Source: Roseiarcus sp050013275 (GTDB taxonomy: Bacteria > Pseudomonadota > Alphaproteobacteria > Rhizobiales > Beijerinckiaceae). Taken from it: a stretch of DNA of 18,628 nt. Under the pieces are notes generated by a model. It was not told the origin of the DNA. It did no database searches and saw nothing but the letters and a program-made list of their open reading frames with translations. The stretch lies in assembly GCA_050013275.1 (NCBI GenBank), contig JBEKFO010000026.1:1-18628 (forward strand), written 5' to 3'. Of this stretch, positions 5,834 to 13,529 are shown in pieces (positions within the stretch are counted from its first letter, which is position 1; the number at the start of each line of letters is the position of its first letter). Both the position numbers and the translations under genes were made by a program.

Positions 5834-6183
5834 CCATAGAAGCCATAGCCGCCTTGGCGGCGCTCGCGCAGCCTACGCGGCTCGACACGTTTCGGCTGCT
5901 GGTGACGCGGGAGCCGGAGGGCGTTCCGGCCGGCGAACTGGCGCGGCTGATCGAGGTCCCGCAGAACACCATGTCGGCGCATCTCGCCATCCTCGCGCGC
6001 GCTCGTCTGATCGTCGGCGAGCGTCGTAGCCGCTCCATCATCTATCGCGCCAACCTCGAGCGCTTCCGCGAGGTCGCGCTCTATTTGCTCAAAGACTGCT
6101 GCCGCGGCCGCCCCGAGCTGTGCGCGCCGTTGATCGCCGATCTCACCCCTTGCTGCCCGCCCAAGGAGGCCGCTCATGGCTGA
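5827..6183 (+). CDS. arsR: ArsR-family metalloregulator (second copy)
   Basis: This 118-aa winged-helix repressor differs from the first copy in sequence. It shows ALAQPTRLDTFRLL (about 12–25), the recognition helix around PQNTMSAHLAILARARLI (45–62) and the wing SRSIIYRANL (68–77). Metal-binding candidates are C91/C92 (KDCC), C99 and C109/C110 (TPCC) at the C-terminus. The CC-x6-C arrangement resembles the C95/C96/C102 As(III) site described for the Acidithiobacillus ferrooxidans ArsR, though its spacing differs by one residue. The start at 5827 gives the standard family N-terminus; the frame is open to 5779. No Shine–Dalgarno sequence is evident, which fits a leaderless message. It overlaps arsC by 8 bp and presumably controls arsC–acr3. 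Confidence 0.88.
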   Translation: MDTIEAIAALAALAQPTRLDTFRLLVTREPEGVPAGELARLIEVPQNTMSAHLAILARARLIVGERRSRSIIYRANLERFREVALYLLKDCCRGRPELCAPLIADLTPCCPPKEAAHG

Positions 6184-6703
6184 GCGCATCTTCAACGTCT
6201 TGTTTCTGTGCACCGGCAACACCGCCCGCTCGATCCTCGCCGAATCGATCCTGCACAAAGTCGGCGCGGGCCGCTTCGCCGCCTTTTCGGCGGGCAGCCA
6301 TCCCAAGGGCGTCGTCAATCCTTTCGCCATAAGGGTGCTGGAGAGGCTGGAGTATCCGACGGAAGGCCTGCGCTCGAAGAACTGGGAGGAATTTTCCGTC
6401 CCGGGCGCCCCGACGATGGATTTCGTCTTCACCCTTTGCGACGACGCTGCAGGCGAGGCCTGCCCGGTCTGGCCCGGCCAGCCGATGACCGCCCATTGGG
6501 GCATCGAAGATCCCGCCGCGGTCGAGGGAACCGACATCCAGAAGGAAGCGGCCTTCGTCGCGGCGGCGCGCCACGTCAGGAACCGAATTTCCGCCTTCGC
6601 CAACCTGCCGATCAAGAGCCTCGACAAATTGTCGTTGACCGCGAAGTTGCGCGAGATCGGCGCGCTCGAAGGCGCGAGCAAGCCTCGCCCCGAGGTCGCG
6701 TGA
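6176..6703 (+). CDS. arsC: Arsenate reductase, thioredoxin-coupled (LMW-phosphatase type)
   Basis: This enzyme reduces arsenate to arsenite in the cytoplasm so that Acr3 can export it. The 175-aa protein has the phosphatase loop CTGNTARS, with nucleophile C12 and R18, followed by the redox cysteines C88 (TLCDDA) and C96 (EACPVWPG) of the thioredoxin-linked cascade. D112 in IEDPAA is the likely general acid. The unusually long C-terminal part (about 140–175) carries no further motif. The start codon lies inside the end of arsR2 (8-bp overlap) with AAGGAGG upstream, suggesting translational coupling. It is followed 41 bp later by acr3. Confidence 0.93.
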   Translation: MAERIFNVLFLCTGNTARSILAESILHKVGAGRFAAFSAGSHPKGVVNPFAIRVLERLEYPTEGLRSKNWEEFSVPGAPTMDFVFTLCDDAAGEACPVWPGQPMTAHWGIEDPAAVEGTDIQKEAAFVAAARHVRNRISAFANLPIKSLDKLSLTAKLREIGALEGASKPRPEVA

Positions 6704-6744
6704 CCGACGATCACGGGCGGCGCAAGACAGCATAGGAATTTCCA

Positions 6745-7812
6745 ATGTCCCTCTTCGAACGCTATCTCACCTTATGGGTCGCGCTGTGCATCGTCGCCGG
6801 CGTTGCGCTGGGCCATCTCGCGCCGGGGGCGTTTCACCTCATCGGCGCGGCGGAAATCGCCAAGGTCAATCTGCCGGTGGCGGCGCTGATCTGGCTGATG
6901 GTGATTCCCATGCTGGTCAAGATCGACTTCGCCGCGCTGCGCGAAGTCGGCCAGCACTGGCGCGGCATCGGCGTCACCTTGTTCATCAATTGGGCCGTCA
7001 AGCCGTTTTCGATGGCGGCGCTCGGCGCGTTTTTCATCGGCCACCTGTTCCGACCCTATTTGCCCGCCGATCAAGTCAGCTCCTACATCGCCGGCTTGAT
7101 CATCCTCGCCGCCGCTCCGTGCACGGCGATGGTGTTCGTGTGGTCGAACCTGACCCGAGGCGAGCCGCATTTCACGCTGACTCAGGTGGCGTTGAACGAC
7201 ACGATCATGGTGTTCGCGTTTGCGCCGATCGTCGGCCTGCTGCTCGGCCTCTCCGCGATTACCGTTCCGTGGAGCACCCTGGTGCTGTCGGTCGTCCTCT
7301 ACATCGTCGTGCCGGTGATCGCGGCGCAGCTCCTGCGTCGCCGTCTGCTGACGACCGGCGGACCGGCGGCGTTGTCACGCCTGCTGGCGACGCTGCAACC
7401 TGTTTCGCTCGTCGCCTTGCTGGCGACCCTGGTGCTGCTGTTCGGCTTTCAGGGCCAGGAGATTATCGCCCAGCCGCTCATCATTCTCATGTTGGCGGCG
7501 CCGATCCTGATTCAGGTCTATTTCAACGCCGGCCTCGCGTACCTCTTGAACCGAGTCATGGGCGAACAGCATTGCGTCGCCGGCCCGTCGGCGCTGATCG
7601 GGGCGAGCAACTTTTTCGAGCTTGCGGTCGCCGCCGCCATCAGCCTATTCGGCTTCCACTCGGGCGCGGCGCTGGCGACCGTCGTCGGCGTGCTGATCGA
7701 AGTACCGGTGATGCTGTCAGTGGTTTGGATCGTCAATCGCTCGAAGGGCTGGTACGAAAGCGGCGCGAATGCAGCCGCGCGCGCTTCGGCGGCGCCGGCG
7801 CGCGGGCGGTAA
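6745..7812 (+). CDS. acr3: Arsenite efflux permease Acr3
   Basis: Acr3 exports As(III) across the inner membrane, driven by the proton motive force, and belongs to the BART superfamily with about ten helices. The 355-aa protein is hydrophobic from residue 8 to about 330. It has the signature AAPCTAMVFVWSNL (123–136), including the Cys known to be essential in the family (C126), the ALNDTIMV segment (149–156), NFFELAVA (289–296) and the late GVLIEVPVM (315–323). The charged C-terminal tail (about 331–355) is cytoplasmic. AGGAA lies 6 nt before the ATG. It is the last gene of the arsR2–arsC–acr3 unit, and a terminator hairpin overlaps its stop codon. Confidence 0.94.
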   Translation: MSLFERYLTLWVALCIVAGVALGHLAPGAFHLIGAAEIAKVNLPVAALIWLMVIPMLVKIDFAALREVGQHWRGIGVTLFINWAVKPFSMAALGAFFIGHLFRPYLPADQVSSYIAGLIILAAAPCTAMVFVWSNLTRGEPHFTLTQVALNDTIMVFAFAPIVGLLLGLSAITVPWSTLVLSVVLYIVVPVIAAQLLRRRLLTTGGPAALSRLLATLQPVSLVALLATLVLLFGFQGQEIIAQPLIILMLAAPILIQVYFNAGLAYLLNRVMGEQHCVAGPSALIGASNFFELAVAAAISLFGFHSGAALATVVGVLIEVPVMLSVVWIVNRSKGWYESGANAAARASAAPARGR

Positions 7813-7827
7813 TCGAGAACCGCCTTT
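7805..7827 (+). terminator. Intrinsic terminator of the arsenic island
   Basis: GGCGGT (7805–7810) pairs with ACCGCC (7819–7824) around an 8-nt loop and is followed by TTT and an AT-rich tract. The acr3 stop codon (7810–7812) is within it, and it reaches the ctpA1 stop codon at 7827 on the other strand. On the minus strand the stem is not followed by T residues, so termination is expected mainly for the plus strand. Confidence 0.55.
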
Positions 7828-9134
7828 CAATTGTTGTCGTGGGCCGGGTCCTTGGCGCTCGCCGTCGGGGAACGGCCGTGCAGGAGGTCGACCGCCGCGA
7901 TCAACTGCGTATCCTTGGTCGGATCGGGCGGCACGTAGGCCTCCGATCCGGTCTTTTCGTCGACGCCGTTCTTCAAGTGCCCGGTCAGCGAAGCCTCGCC
8001 CTTGCTGTCGACCTTGCCTTTCAGGTCTTCGGGGATGTTCTCTTTCACCTTGATGTCCGGTTCGATGCCCTTGGCTTGGATCGAACGGCCAGACGGCGTG
8101 TAATAGCGCGCGGTCGTCAGTTTCAAGGCCCCGTTTTCGCCCAGCGACAACACCGTCTGGACCGAGCCTTTGCCGAAAGATCGCGTGCCGATCAAGGTGG
8201 CGCGCTTGAGATCCTGCAAGGCGCCGGAAACGATCTCGGAAGCCGACGCCGATCCGCCGTTGATCAGCACCACCATGGGCTTGCCCTGCGACAGGTCGGC
8301 CCCGGCCCTGGCGACGTATTCCTGCGCCTGATCGGCGGCGCGGCCGCGCGTCGACACGATCTCGCCGTGGTCGACGAAGGTGTTGACGACTTCGATCGAC
8401 TGAGTGAGCAACCCTCCGGGATTGTTGCGCAGGTCGAGGATATAGCCCTTCAATTTGTCTTCGCCCGGATCGTCGCGGAACTTGGCGATCGCCTTCTGCA
8501 GCCCGTCGTAGGTCTGCTGGTTGAACTGGGTGATGCGGATATAGCCGATGTCGCCGCTTTCCACGCGCGAGCGCACCGGCAACACCTTGATGATCTCGCG
8601 AACGATGGTGAATTCCCGGGGTTCCTTGTTCGCGCCTCTCGTCACCTTCAGTCGGACCGACGTCTTCGCCGGCCCGCGCATCTTGTCGACTGCTTCCTTG
8701 AGCGTCATTCCCTGCACGGGCGCGTCGTCGATGGCGGTGATGAGGTCGCCCGACATCATCCCGGCGCGGGCGGCCGGCGTATCGTCGATCGGGCTGACGA
8801 CGCGCACCAGCCCGCCCTCCTGCATGACTTCGAGCCCGAGGCCGCCGAATTCCTCGCCTTTCATCGTCGTTTGAAAGTCGCCCAGGGCCTTGGCGTCGAG
8901 ATAGGTCGAATGCGGATCGAGCGAGGCGAGCATGCCGTTGATCGCCCCCACGACCATTTTGTTCTCGTCCGGCGTGTCGACGTAGGATTCCCTCACCTTG
9001 TCGAACACGCGGGAAAACAGCGCGAGCTGATCGACGCCCGCCGACCCGGTGGAAGCCGATCCGCCGGCCATATACGAAGCGATCGCCGCGCCGAAGGCGA
9101 CGCCGAACGCCAAGTAGGAAATCCCGCGCGGCAT
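7827..9134 (-). CDS. ctpA: S41 carboxy-terminal processing protease (ctpA1)
   Basis: This is a periplasmic PDZ-containing serine protease that trims or degrades envelope proteins from the C-terminus. The 435-aa form has an N-terminal hydrophobic segment (about 5–24, signal anchor or signal peptide). The PDZ domain covers about 95–165 (FGGLGLEV, PAARAGMMSGDLITAID). In the S41 core, nucleophile S297 lies in GSASASEI and the catalytic K322 in SFGKGSVQ, 25 residues later as in the family. I prefer the ATG at 9134 because MPRGISYLAFGV then aligns with the start of its neighbour and AAAGGA lies upstream. A TTG at 9161 that overlaps the ctpA2 stop by 4 bp is possible. It is a tandem paralogue of ctpA2 and ends the housekeeping run. 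Confidence 0.93.
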   Translation of the reverse strand: MPRGISYLAFGVAFGAAIASYMAGGSASTGSAGVDQLALFSRVFDKVRESYVDTPDENKMVVGAINGMLASLDPHSTYLDAKALGDFQTTMKGEEFGGLGLEVMQEGGLVRVVSPIDDTPAARAGMMSGDLITAIDDAPVQGMTLKEAVDKMRGPAKTSVRLKVTRGANKEPREFTIVREIIKVLPVRSRVESGDIGYIRITQFNQQTYDGLQKAIAKFRDDPGEDKLKGYILDLRNNPGGLLTQSIEVVNTFVDHGEIVSTRGRAADQAQEYVARAGADLSQGKPMVVLINGGSASASEIVSGALQDLKRATLIGTRSFGKGSVQTVLSLGENGALKLTTARYYTPSGRSIQAKGIEPDIKVKENIPEDLKGKVDSKGEASLTGHLKNGVDEKTGSEAYVPPDPTKDTQLIAAVDLLHGRSPTASAKDPAHDNN

Positions 9135-9157
9135 ACCGACGATATCCTTTGTTCCGG

Positions 9158-10561
9158 TCAATTCGGCTGCGCGGCGTCCGGCTTGGCCGGGGCCGCAGGC
9201 GACGCCGGAACGTCCTTGGGCGCGTCGGACGGCGCGGGCGCGGGCGCCGCCGCCGGCGTCGGAATGACCGCGGCGTGCTTGACGCCGTGCAGCAGATCGA
9301 CGGCGGCGATCAACTGTTTGTCGTCCTTGGAGTCGGGCGGCACGTAGGCTTGCGACCCGGTCTTCTCGTCGGTCCCGTTCGTCAGATGCCCCTTGAGCGA
9401 AGCCTCGCCCTTGGTGTCGTCCTTGCCCTTCATGTCGGGCGGAACGTCTTCCTGGATCTCGATGTCGGGCTCGATGCCCTTGGCTTGGATCGAACGGCCG
9501 GATGGCGTGTAATAGCGCGCTGTCGTCAATCGAAGCGCGCCGTCCTGCCCGAGCGGCATGATCGTCTGCACCGATCCCTTGCCGAACGACCGGGTGCCGA
9601 TCAGGGTCGCGCGCTTGTGGTCCTGAAGCGCGCCGGCGACGATCTCGGAAGCCGAGGCGGAGCCGCCGTTGATGAGCACGACCAGGGGCTTGCCGCCGGA
9701 CAAATCGCCGCCGGGCCGCGCGTTGAAGCGTTGCGCGTCGTCGGGATTGCGCCCGCGCGTCGACACGATCTCGCCCTTGTCGATGAAGGAGTTGACGACC
9801 TCGATCGACTGATCGAGCAGGCCGCCCGGATCATTGCGCAGATCCAGGATGTAGCCCTTGAACTTGTCGGCCGGAATATCGGCGCGGAATTTGTCCATCG
9901 CGCTCTTGAGGCCGTCGGCGGTCTGCTCGGTGAACTGGGTGATGCGGACATAGCCGATGTCGCCGTCTTCGACGTGCGAGCGAACCGACTGAACCTTGAT
10001 CACGTCGCGGACGATCTTGAACTCCTTGACCTCCTTGGACGCGCCGCGCAGGATTTTCAGACGCACCGGCGAATTCACCGCGCCGCGCATCTTGTCGACC
10101 GCCTGATCGAGCGTCAGGCCTTGCGTCGACTCGTCGTCGATCCCGACGATGATGTCGCCCGAGAGAATGCCGGCCTTGGCCGCGGGCGTGTCGTCGATCG
10201 GGCTGACGACCTTGATCAAGCCGTCTTCTTCGGTGACTTCGATGCCCAGACCGCCGAATTCGCCTTTGGTCTGCACCTGCATGTCGCGATAGGCCTTGGC
10301 GTCCATGTAGCTCGAATGAGGATCGAGCGAACTCAACATGCCGTTGATCGCCGCCTCGATCAGCTTGGACTCGTCGGGCTTCTCCACGTAATCGTTGCGG
10401 ATCTTCTCGAAGACGTCGCCGAACAGGTTGAGCTGCCGATAGGTGTCGGCCGCGGCGGCATAGGCGCTCTGGCCGAACGCCGACACCATTTGCGGCGCCA
10501 CCCCAGCGCAGGCGGCGCCGATCGCGACGCCCAACGCCAAATAGGAAACCTTGCGAATCAT
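9158..10561 (-). CDS. ctpA: S41 carboxy-terminal processing protease (ctpA2)
   Basis: This is the upstream member of the tandem protease pair, 467 aa. It has an N-terminal hydrophobic segment (about 6–30), a PDZ domain (about 95–160; FGGLGIEV, PAAKAGILSGDIIVGID) and the catalytic pair S303 (GSASASEI) and K328 (SFGKGSVQ). The C-terminal tail of about 38 residues is rich in Pro and Ala and is absent from ctpA1. Otherwise the two proteins are nearly collinear, with long identical stretches such as TTARYYTPSGRSIQAKGIEP. The ATG at 10561 overlaps the stop of the EnvC-like gene by 4 bp (ATGA), suggesting translational coupling. In alphaproteobacteria a single ctpA usually follows envC; this copy occupies that position and is the likely ancestral one. 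Confidence 0.93.
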   Translation of the reverse strand: MIRKVSYLALGVAIGAACAGVAPQMVSAFGQSAYAAAADTYRQLNLFGDVFEKIRNDYVEKPDESKLIEAAINGMLSSLDPHSSYMDAKAYRDMQVQTKGEFGGLGIEVTEEDGLIKVVSPIDDTPAAKAGILSGDIIVGIDDESTQGLTLDQAVDKMRGAVNSPVRLKILRGASKEVKEFKIVRDVIKVQSVRSHVEDGDIGYVRITQFTEQTADGLKSAMDKFRADIPADKFKGYILDLRNDPGGLLDQSIEVVNSFIDKGEIVSTRGRNPDDAQRFNARPGGDLSGGKPLVVLINGGSASASEIVAGALQDHKRATLIGTRSFGKGSVQTIMPLGQDGALRLTTARYYTPSGRSIQAKGIEPDIEIQEDVPPDMKGKDDTKGEASLKGHLTNGTDEKTGSQAYVPPDSKDDKQLIAAVDLLHGVKHAAVIPTPAAAPAPAPSDAPKDVPASPAAPAKPDAAQPN

Positions 10562-11883
10562 CCGCGCGCCTTTTCGATGTCTGACTTCACCCACCACGGC
10601 CCGGGATCGATCGCCGCTCCGTCTTTCCTCAGCTCGATATAGAGAACCGGCTGCGTGGCGCCAATAGCGGCGGCGGCGGCCGTCCTCGCCGATCCGTCGC
10701 CCATGACCGCGACGGGCTCGCCGGCCAGAACAAACTGGCCAACCGCCACGTTGATTCGATCCATGCCGGCCAAGACCATATAGTAACCTCCGCCGGCGTT
10801 GAGGATCAAGAGTTGACCATACGACCGATACGATCCGGAAAACGCCACCGAGCCATCGACCGGCGAGGACACCGTCGCGCCGGAAGGCGCGGCGATGGAC
10901 AAGCCCTTCTCGGCGCCGCCGAACGCGTCGGGCGAGCCGAACGTCTTGAGGACGGCGCCCGCGACAGGCAGGGAAACAAGGCCTTTGGCGTCCGCGAAGG
11001 CGATCGCGGGCTTCAAGCGCGCCGGGTCGGCGCCGCGCGCCGCGGCGGCCTTGGCGGCGACATCGGCTGCGAGCGCCTGATCGGCGGATTTCGCGGCGCC
11101 GATTTCACCCTCCAGATGCGCGATCAAATCTTTGAGATTGGATTCTTGGTCGCTCAGTTGCGCGTCGCGCTCGCGCTGCGCCGCCAACGCTTGCTCCGCG
11201 GCGGACAACGATTGCTGGCGCGCGTCGATCAGCGCGGTCAGGCGGACTTTGTCGAGCGACAGACTCGCCGAACGCTGTGAGAGGTCGTCGCGCTCCTTGG
11301 CGATCGAGGCGCGAAGGCCCGCCAGTTGGTCGAGATCTTTCCGCAAGGCTTCCGTCTCGCTCTTGAGCTCGCCGACCGTGGAGCTCAACAAGGTTGCGGC
11401 GCGGATCGCCTCGGCCATGTCCTGCGGCCTCACCAGGATCGCCGGCGGCGGGTTTCGCCCCATGCGCTGCAACACCGCCAAGACGTCGGCGATGACGCTA
11501 CGCCGGTTCTCCAGCGATTGGTTCAGGGCGTCGGCGCTGGCGTTGAGACTCGCAAGGCGGTCGTTGGCCGCAGCGATTTGCCGTTCGGCCTCCTGCACGT
11601 TCGCGGTCGTTTCGATCAACGCGGCGCTGAGCCGCGCCCGGTCGGCGCGAAACGACTCGATTTCGGCTTCGATGCGCCGCCGCTGCTCCTCGGACGCGCG
11701 CATCGTGTCTTCGACGCCGCGCAGCCGAAGCTCTTGAGCGGCCTTTTCGTCGGTCTTCGAACCGACCGCGGCGTCCGGGTCGGCGCGCACGCCTCCCCCG
11801 GCGAAAAGAAGCGCGCCGCCGATCGCCAACGCCCGCAGCCCGGTCGCAACCGCCTTCATGCCCGCTCGGTTTCGCTTCGCCAT
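10558..11883 (-). CDS. EnvC-like murein hydrolase activator with degenerate LytM domain
   Basis: This exported coiled-coil protein probably activates cell-wall amidases at division. The 441-aa product has a signal peptide (hydrophobic about 12–30, cleavage near VRA-DP), long coiled coils (about 45–145 and 165–285) and a C-terminal LytM/M23 fold (about 301–430). The zinc ligands of active M23 enzymes are missing. The H-x-x-x-D site reads KGLSIAAPSG (about 326–335) and the H-x-H site reads LYIEL (414–418). Such degeneracy is known for EnvC and NlpD, which regulate amidases instead of cutting peptidoglycan. An alternative start at 11859 would still leave a good signal peptide. It sits between rlmH (43 bp away) and ctpA2 (4-bp overlap), a conserved alphaproteobacterial arrangement. 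Confidence 0.88.
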   Translation of the reverse strand: MAKRNRAGMKAVATGLRALAIGGALLFAGGGVRADPDAAVGSKTDEKAAQELRLRGVEDTMRASEEQRRRIEAEIESFRADRARLSAALIETTANVQEAERQIAAANDRLASLNASADALNQSLENRRSVIADVLAVLQRMGRNPPPAILVRPQDMAEAIRAATLLSSTVGELKSETEALRKDLDQLAGLRASIAKERDDLSQRSASLSLDKVRLTALIDARQQSLSAAEQALAAQRERDAQLSDQESNLKDLIAHLEGEIGAAKSADQALAADVAAKAAAARGADPARLKPAIAFADAKGLVSLPVAGAVLKTFGSPDAFGGAEKGLSIAAPSGATVSSPVDGSVAFSGSYRSYGQLLILNAGGGYYMVLAGMDRINVAVGQFVLAGEPVAVMGDGSARTAAAAAIGATQPVLYIELRKDGAAIDPGPWWVKSDIEKARG

Positions 11884-11926
11884 CGCCGACGCACGTTTCG
11901 CATGAATCGGGCGAATCTTTGTGCGA

Positions 11927-12409
11927 TCAGGCGCGATGATAGGGGCGCCCGTCGAGAATGGAAAGCGCGCGATAAAGCTGCTCGCTCGCCATCACCCGCA
12001 CGAGCTGATGGGGCCAGGTCATCGCGCCGAAACTGAGGATGGTGCGGGCCTGAGCCCTGAGAGCGGGATCGAGGCCGTCCGGCCCGCCGACCACCACGGC
12101 GTAGGCGGGCGCCGCCCCGTCGCGGGCCTTGCCGATCTCGGCGGCCCACTCCGCGCTGGTCATCGCCGCGCCGCGCTCGTCCAGCAGCGCCAGCCAGGCG
12201 CCCTTCGGCGCTGCGGCGAGAATCGCGCGCGCCTCCTCGGCTTGGCGGTCCTCGGCGCGCCGCGCGCGGCCCTCCTCGACTTCCCGGAAATCGACGGCGG
12301 CGATCCCGAGCGAGCGCGCGAGATCGCCGACCCGCTTGAAATAGCGCTCGAACAATTCCCGTTCGGGGCCGGACTTCAATCGGCCGACGCCGATCAGCGC
12401 CAGGCGCAC
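11927..12409 (-). CDS. rlmH: 23S rRNA pseudouridine-1915 N3-methyltransferase
   Basis: RlmH is a SPOUT-class enzyme that methylates N3 of pseudouridine 1915 in helix 69 of 23S rRNA, acting on the assembled 70S ribosome with SAM. The 160-aa protein has the family length. It shows LALLDERG (73–80), the SAM-binding knot loop VVVGGPDGL (105–113), LSFGAMTWPHQLVRVMASEQLYRA (about 125–148) and the terminal PYHRA with the conserved YHR (157–159). It begins at GTG (12409), 6 bp after the rsfS stop codon, with GGGA upstream. The pairing with rsfS is widespread in bacteria and supports the call. Confidence 0.96.
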   Translation of the reverse strand: MRLALIGVGRLKSGPERELFERYFKRVGDLARSLGIAAVDFREVEEGRARRAEDRQAEEARAILAAAPKGAWLALLDERGAAMTSAEWAAEIGKARDGAAPAYAVVVGGPDGLDPALRAQARTILSFGAMTWPHQLVRVMASEQLYRALSILDGRPYHRA

Positions 12410-12415
12410 GCGCGA

Positions 12416-12838
12416 TTATCCCGACCTTGCCGACTGCGCCTCGCCGGGACGATCCGCGCTCCACATCTTTTCGAGATTGTAGAATTGGCGCACGTCGGGC
12501 TTGAAAATGTGGACGATGGCGTCGCCCGCGTCGAGCAGCACCCAATCGCAATTCGGGACGCCCTCGATCCGCGGGGCGGGATAGCCTGCCGCCTTGCAGG
12601 CTTTGACCACGTGGTCGGCGATCGCCCCGACATGCACGTTGGAGCGCCCGCTGGCGATGATCATGATGTCGGCGAGCGTCGTTTTGCCCTCGAGGTCGAT
12701 GGCGACGACATCCTCCGCCTTGGAATTCTCCAGGCTGCCGAGGATCGTTCGCGGGAGGCGCTCCTCCTTGGGCGGGGTCGGGGGGACGGCGGCTTTGCGG
12801 CGGCGCGGCGCCGCGGGTTTCTCGGACTTCAGGGTCAG
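12416..12838 (-). CDS. rsfS: Ribosomal silencing factor RsfS, probable CTG start
   Basis: RsfS binds ribosomal protein L14 (uL14) and keeps 50S from joining 30S when nutrients are short. The 140-aa reading has a charged Pro/Lys-rich N-terminus (1–28), then the conserved domain: LENSKAEDVVAIDL (36–49), ADIMIIASGRSNVHVGAIA (56–74), GVPNCDWVLLDAGDAIVHIF (93–112) and FYNLEKMW (119–126). The first in-frame ATG (12664) falls inside the domain and would delete the conserved KAEDVVAIDL strand. No in-frame ATG, GTG or TTG exists between there and the nadD stop. The best start is CTG at 12838 with AAAGGA 8 nt upstream; CTG at 12832 is next. It lies 67 bp after nadD and 6 bp before rlmH. Confidence 0.87.
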   Translation of the reverse strand: MTLKSEKPAAPRRRKAAVPPTPPKEERLPRTILGSLENSKAEDVVAIDLEGKTTLADIMIIASGRSNVHVGAIADHVVKACKAAGYPAPRIEGVPNCDWVLLDAGDAIVHIFKPDVRQFYNLEKMWSADRPGEAQSARSG

Positions 12839-12905
12839 TGTCGCGATCCTTTCGCTCGGCCGGCTGATTCGTTGCGGCCGATGGACAAAAGATGATCCGT
12901 CAACG

Positions 12906-13529
12906 CTAAGTTTTCAAGACGGTGGCGGGCGTTGAAACGACCGATTGACGCAACGCCGTCGAGGAAAGGCCGGAACGCGGCCCGTGCAGGAACAGAAAAG
13001 CCGGCGGACGGAGACAGGCGAAGCGCGCCGCCTCGGATTCGGGTCGGCGATAACGCGCCAGGACGACGCCGGCGCGGCCGGCCAGCGCCCGCAAGGTCGA
13101 CCACGGGCGGTCGACGACGAGGATCGGCACGAGTTCGGCGATCGCGCGCCAGCGCCGCCAAAGGTGAAATTGCCGCAAGTTGTCGGCGCCCATGATCCAG
13201 ACGAAATGCGCGCCCGGCGCCCGGCGCTTGAGCCAAACGAGGGTCTCGTAGGTGTAGCGGGCCCCGATCTCCGCCTCGAATCCGGTGACGGCGATGCGCC
13301 GATCGCGCGTCAGCTTCTGCGCCGCATCGATGCGCGCGCGCATTTCGGCCAGCCCCGCCGAGGGCTTGAGCGGGTTGCCCGGCGTCGCCAACCACCACAG
13401 GCGGTCGAGGCGCAGCCGCCGCAACGCGATTTCGGACGCCAAGCGATGCCCTTCATGCGGCGGGTTGAAGGAGCCGCCGAGCAGGCCGATCGTCTGTCCC
13501 GGCGCGAAGGGCGGCAAGCGGACGATCAT
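12906..13529 (-). CDS. nadD: Nicotinate-nucleotide adenylyltransferase
   Basis: NadD joins ATP and nicotinate mononucleotide to form deamido-NAD, a late step of NAD biosynthesis in the cytoplasm. The 207-aa protein has the nucleotidyltransferase signature GGSFNPPHEGH (18–28) with its HxGH element. It also has WWLATPGNPLK (45–55), WIMGADNLRQFHLWRRW (111–127) and the second ATP-binding motif SSTALR (189–194, usually S/TxxR). The length is normal. Its ATG overlaps the prfA stop by 4 bp (ATGA), which suggests coupling to prfA translation. The next gene, rsfS, is the usual partner of nadD. Confidence 0.95.
   Translation of the reverse strand: MIVRLPPFAPGQTIGLLGGSFNPPHEGHRLASEIALRRLRLDRLWWLATPGNPLKPSAGLAEMRARIDAAQKLTRDRRIAVTGFEAEIGARYTYETLVWLKRRAPGAHFVWIMGADNLRQFHLWRRWRAIAELVPILVVDRPWSTLRALAGRAGVVLARYRRPESEAARFACLRPPAFLFLHGPRSGLSSTALRQSVVSTPATVLKT

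Noticed and set aside
6774..9347. Very long plus-strand frame (857 codons) across acr3 and ctpA1
   Set aside because: It runs out of frame through acr3 and antisense through ctpA1, both clearly real. The translation is rich in Arg, Gly, Asp and His without any domain, as expected of a GC-rich shadow frame.
9149..10642. Long plus-strand frame (497 codons) opposite ctpA2
   Set aside because: It is antisense to a complete S41 protease, shows only low-complexity Asp/Val/Arg/His-rich sequence, and matches the mirror frame seen over the paralogous ctpA1.
12835..13398. Minus-strand frame (187 codons) overlapping nadD and the rsfS start
   Set aside because: It is out of frame with nadD, which has complete signature motifs; the product is Arg/Ala-rich with no domain.
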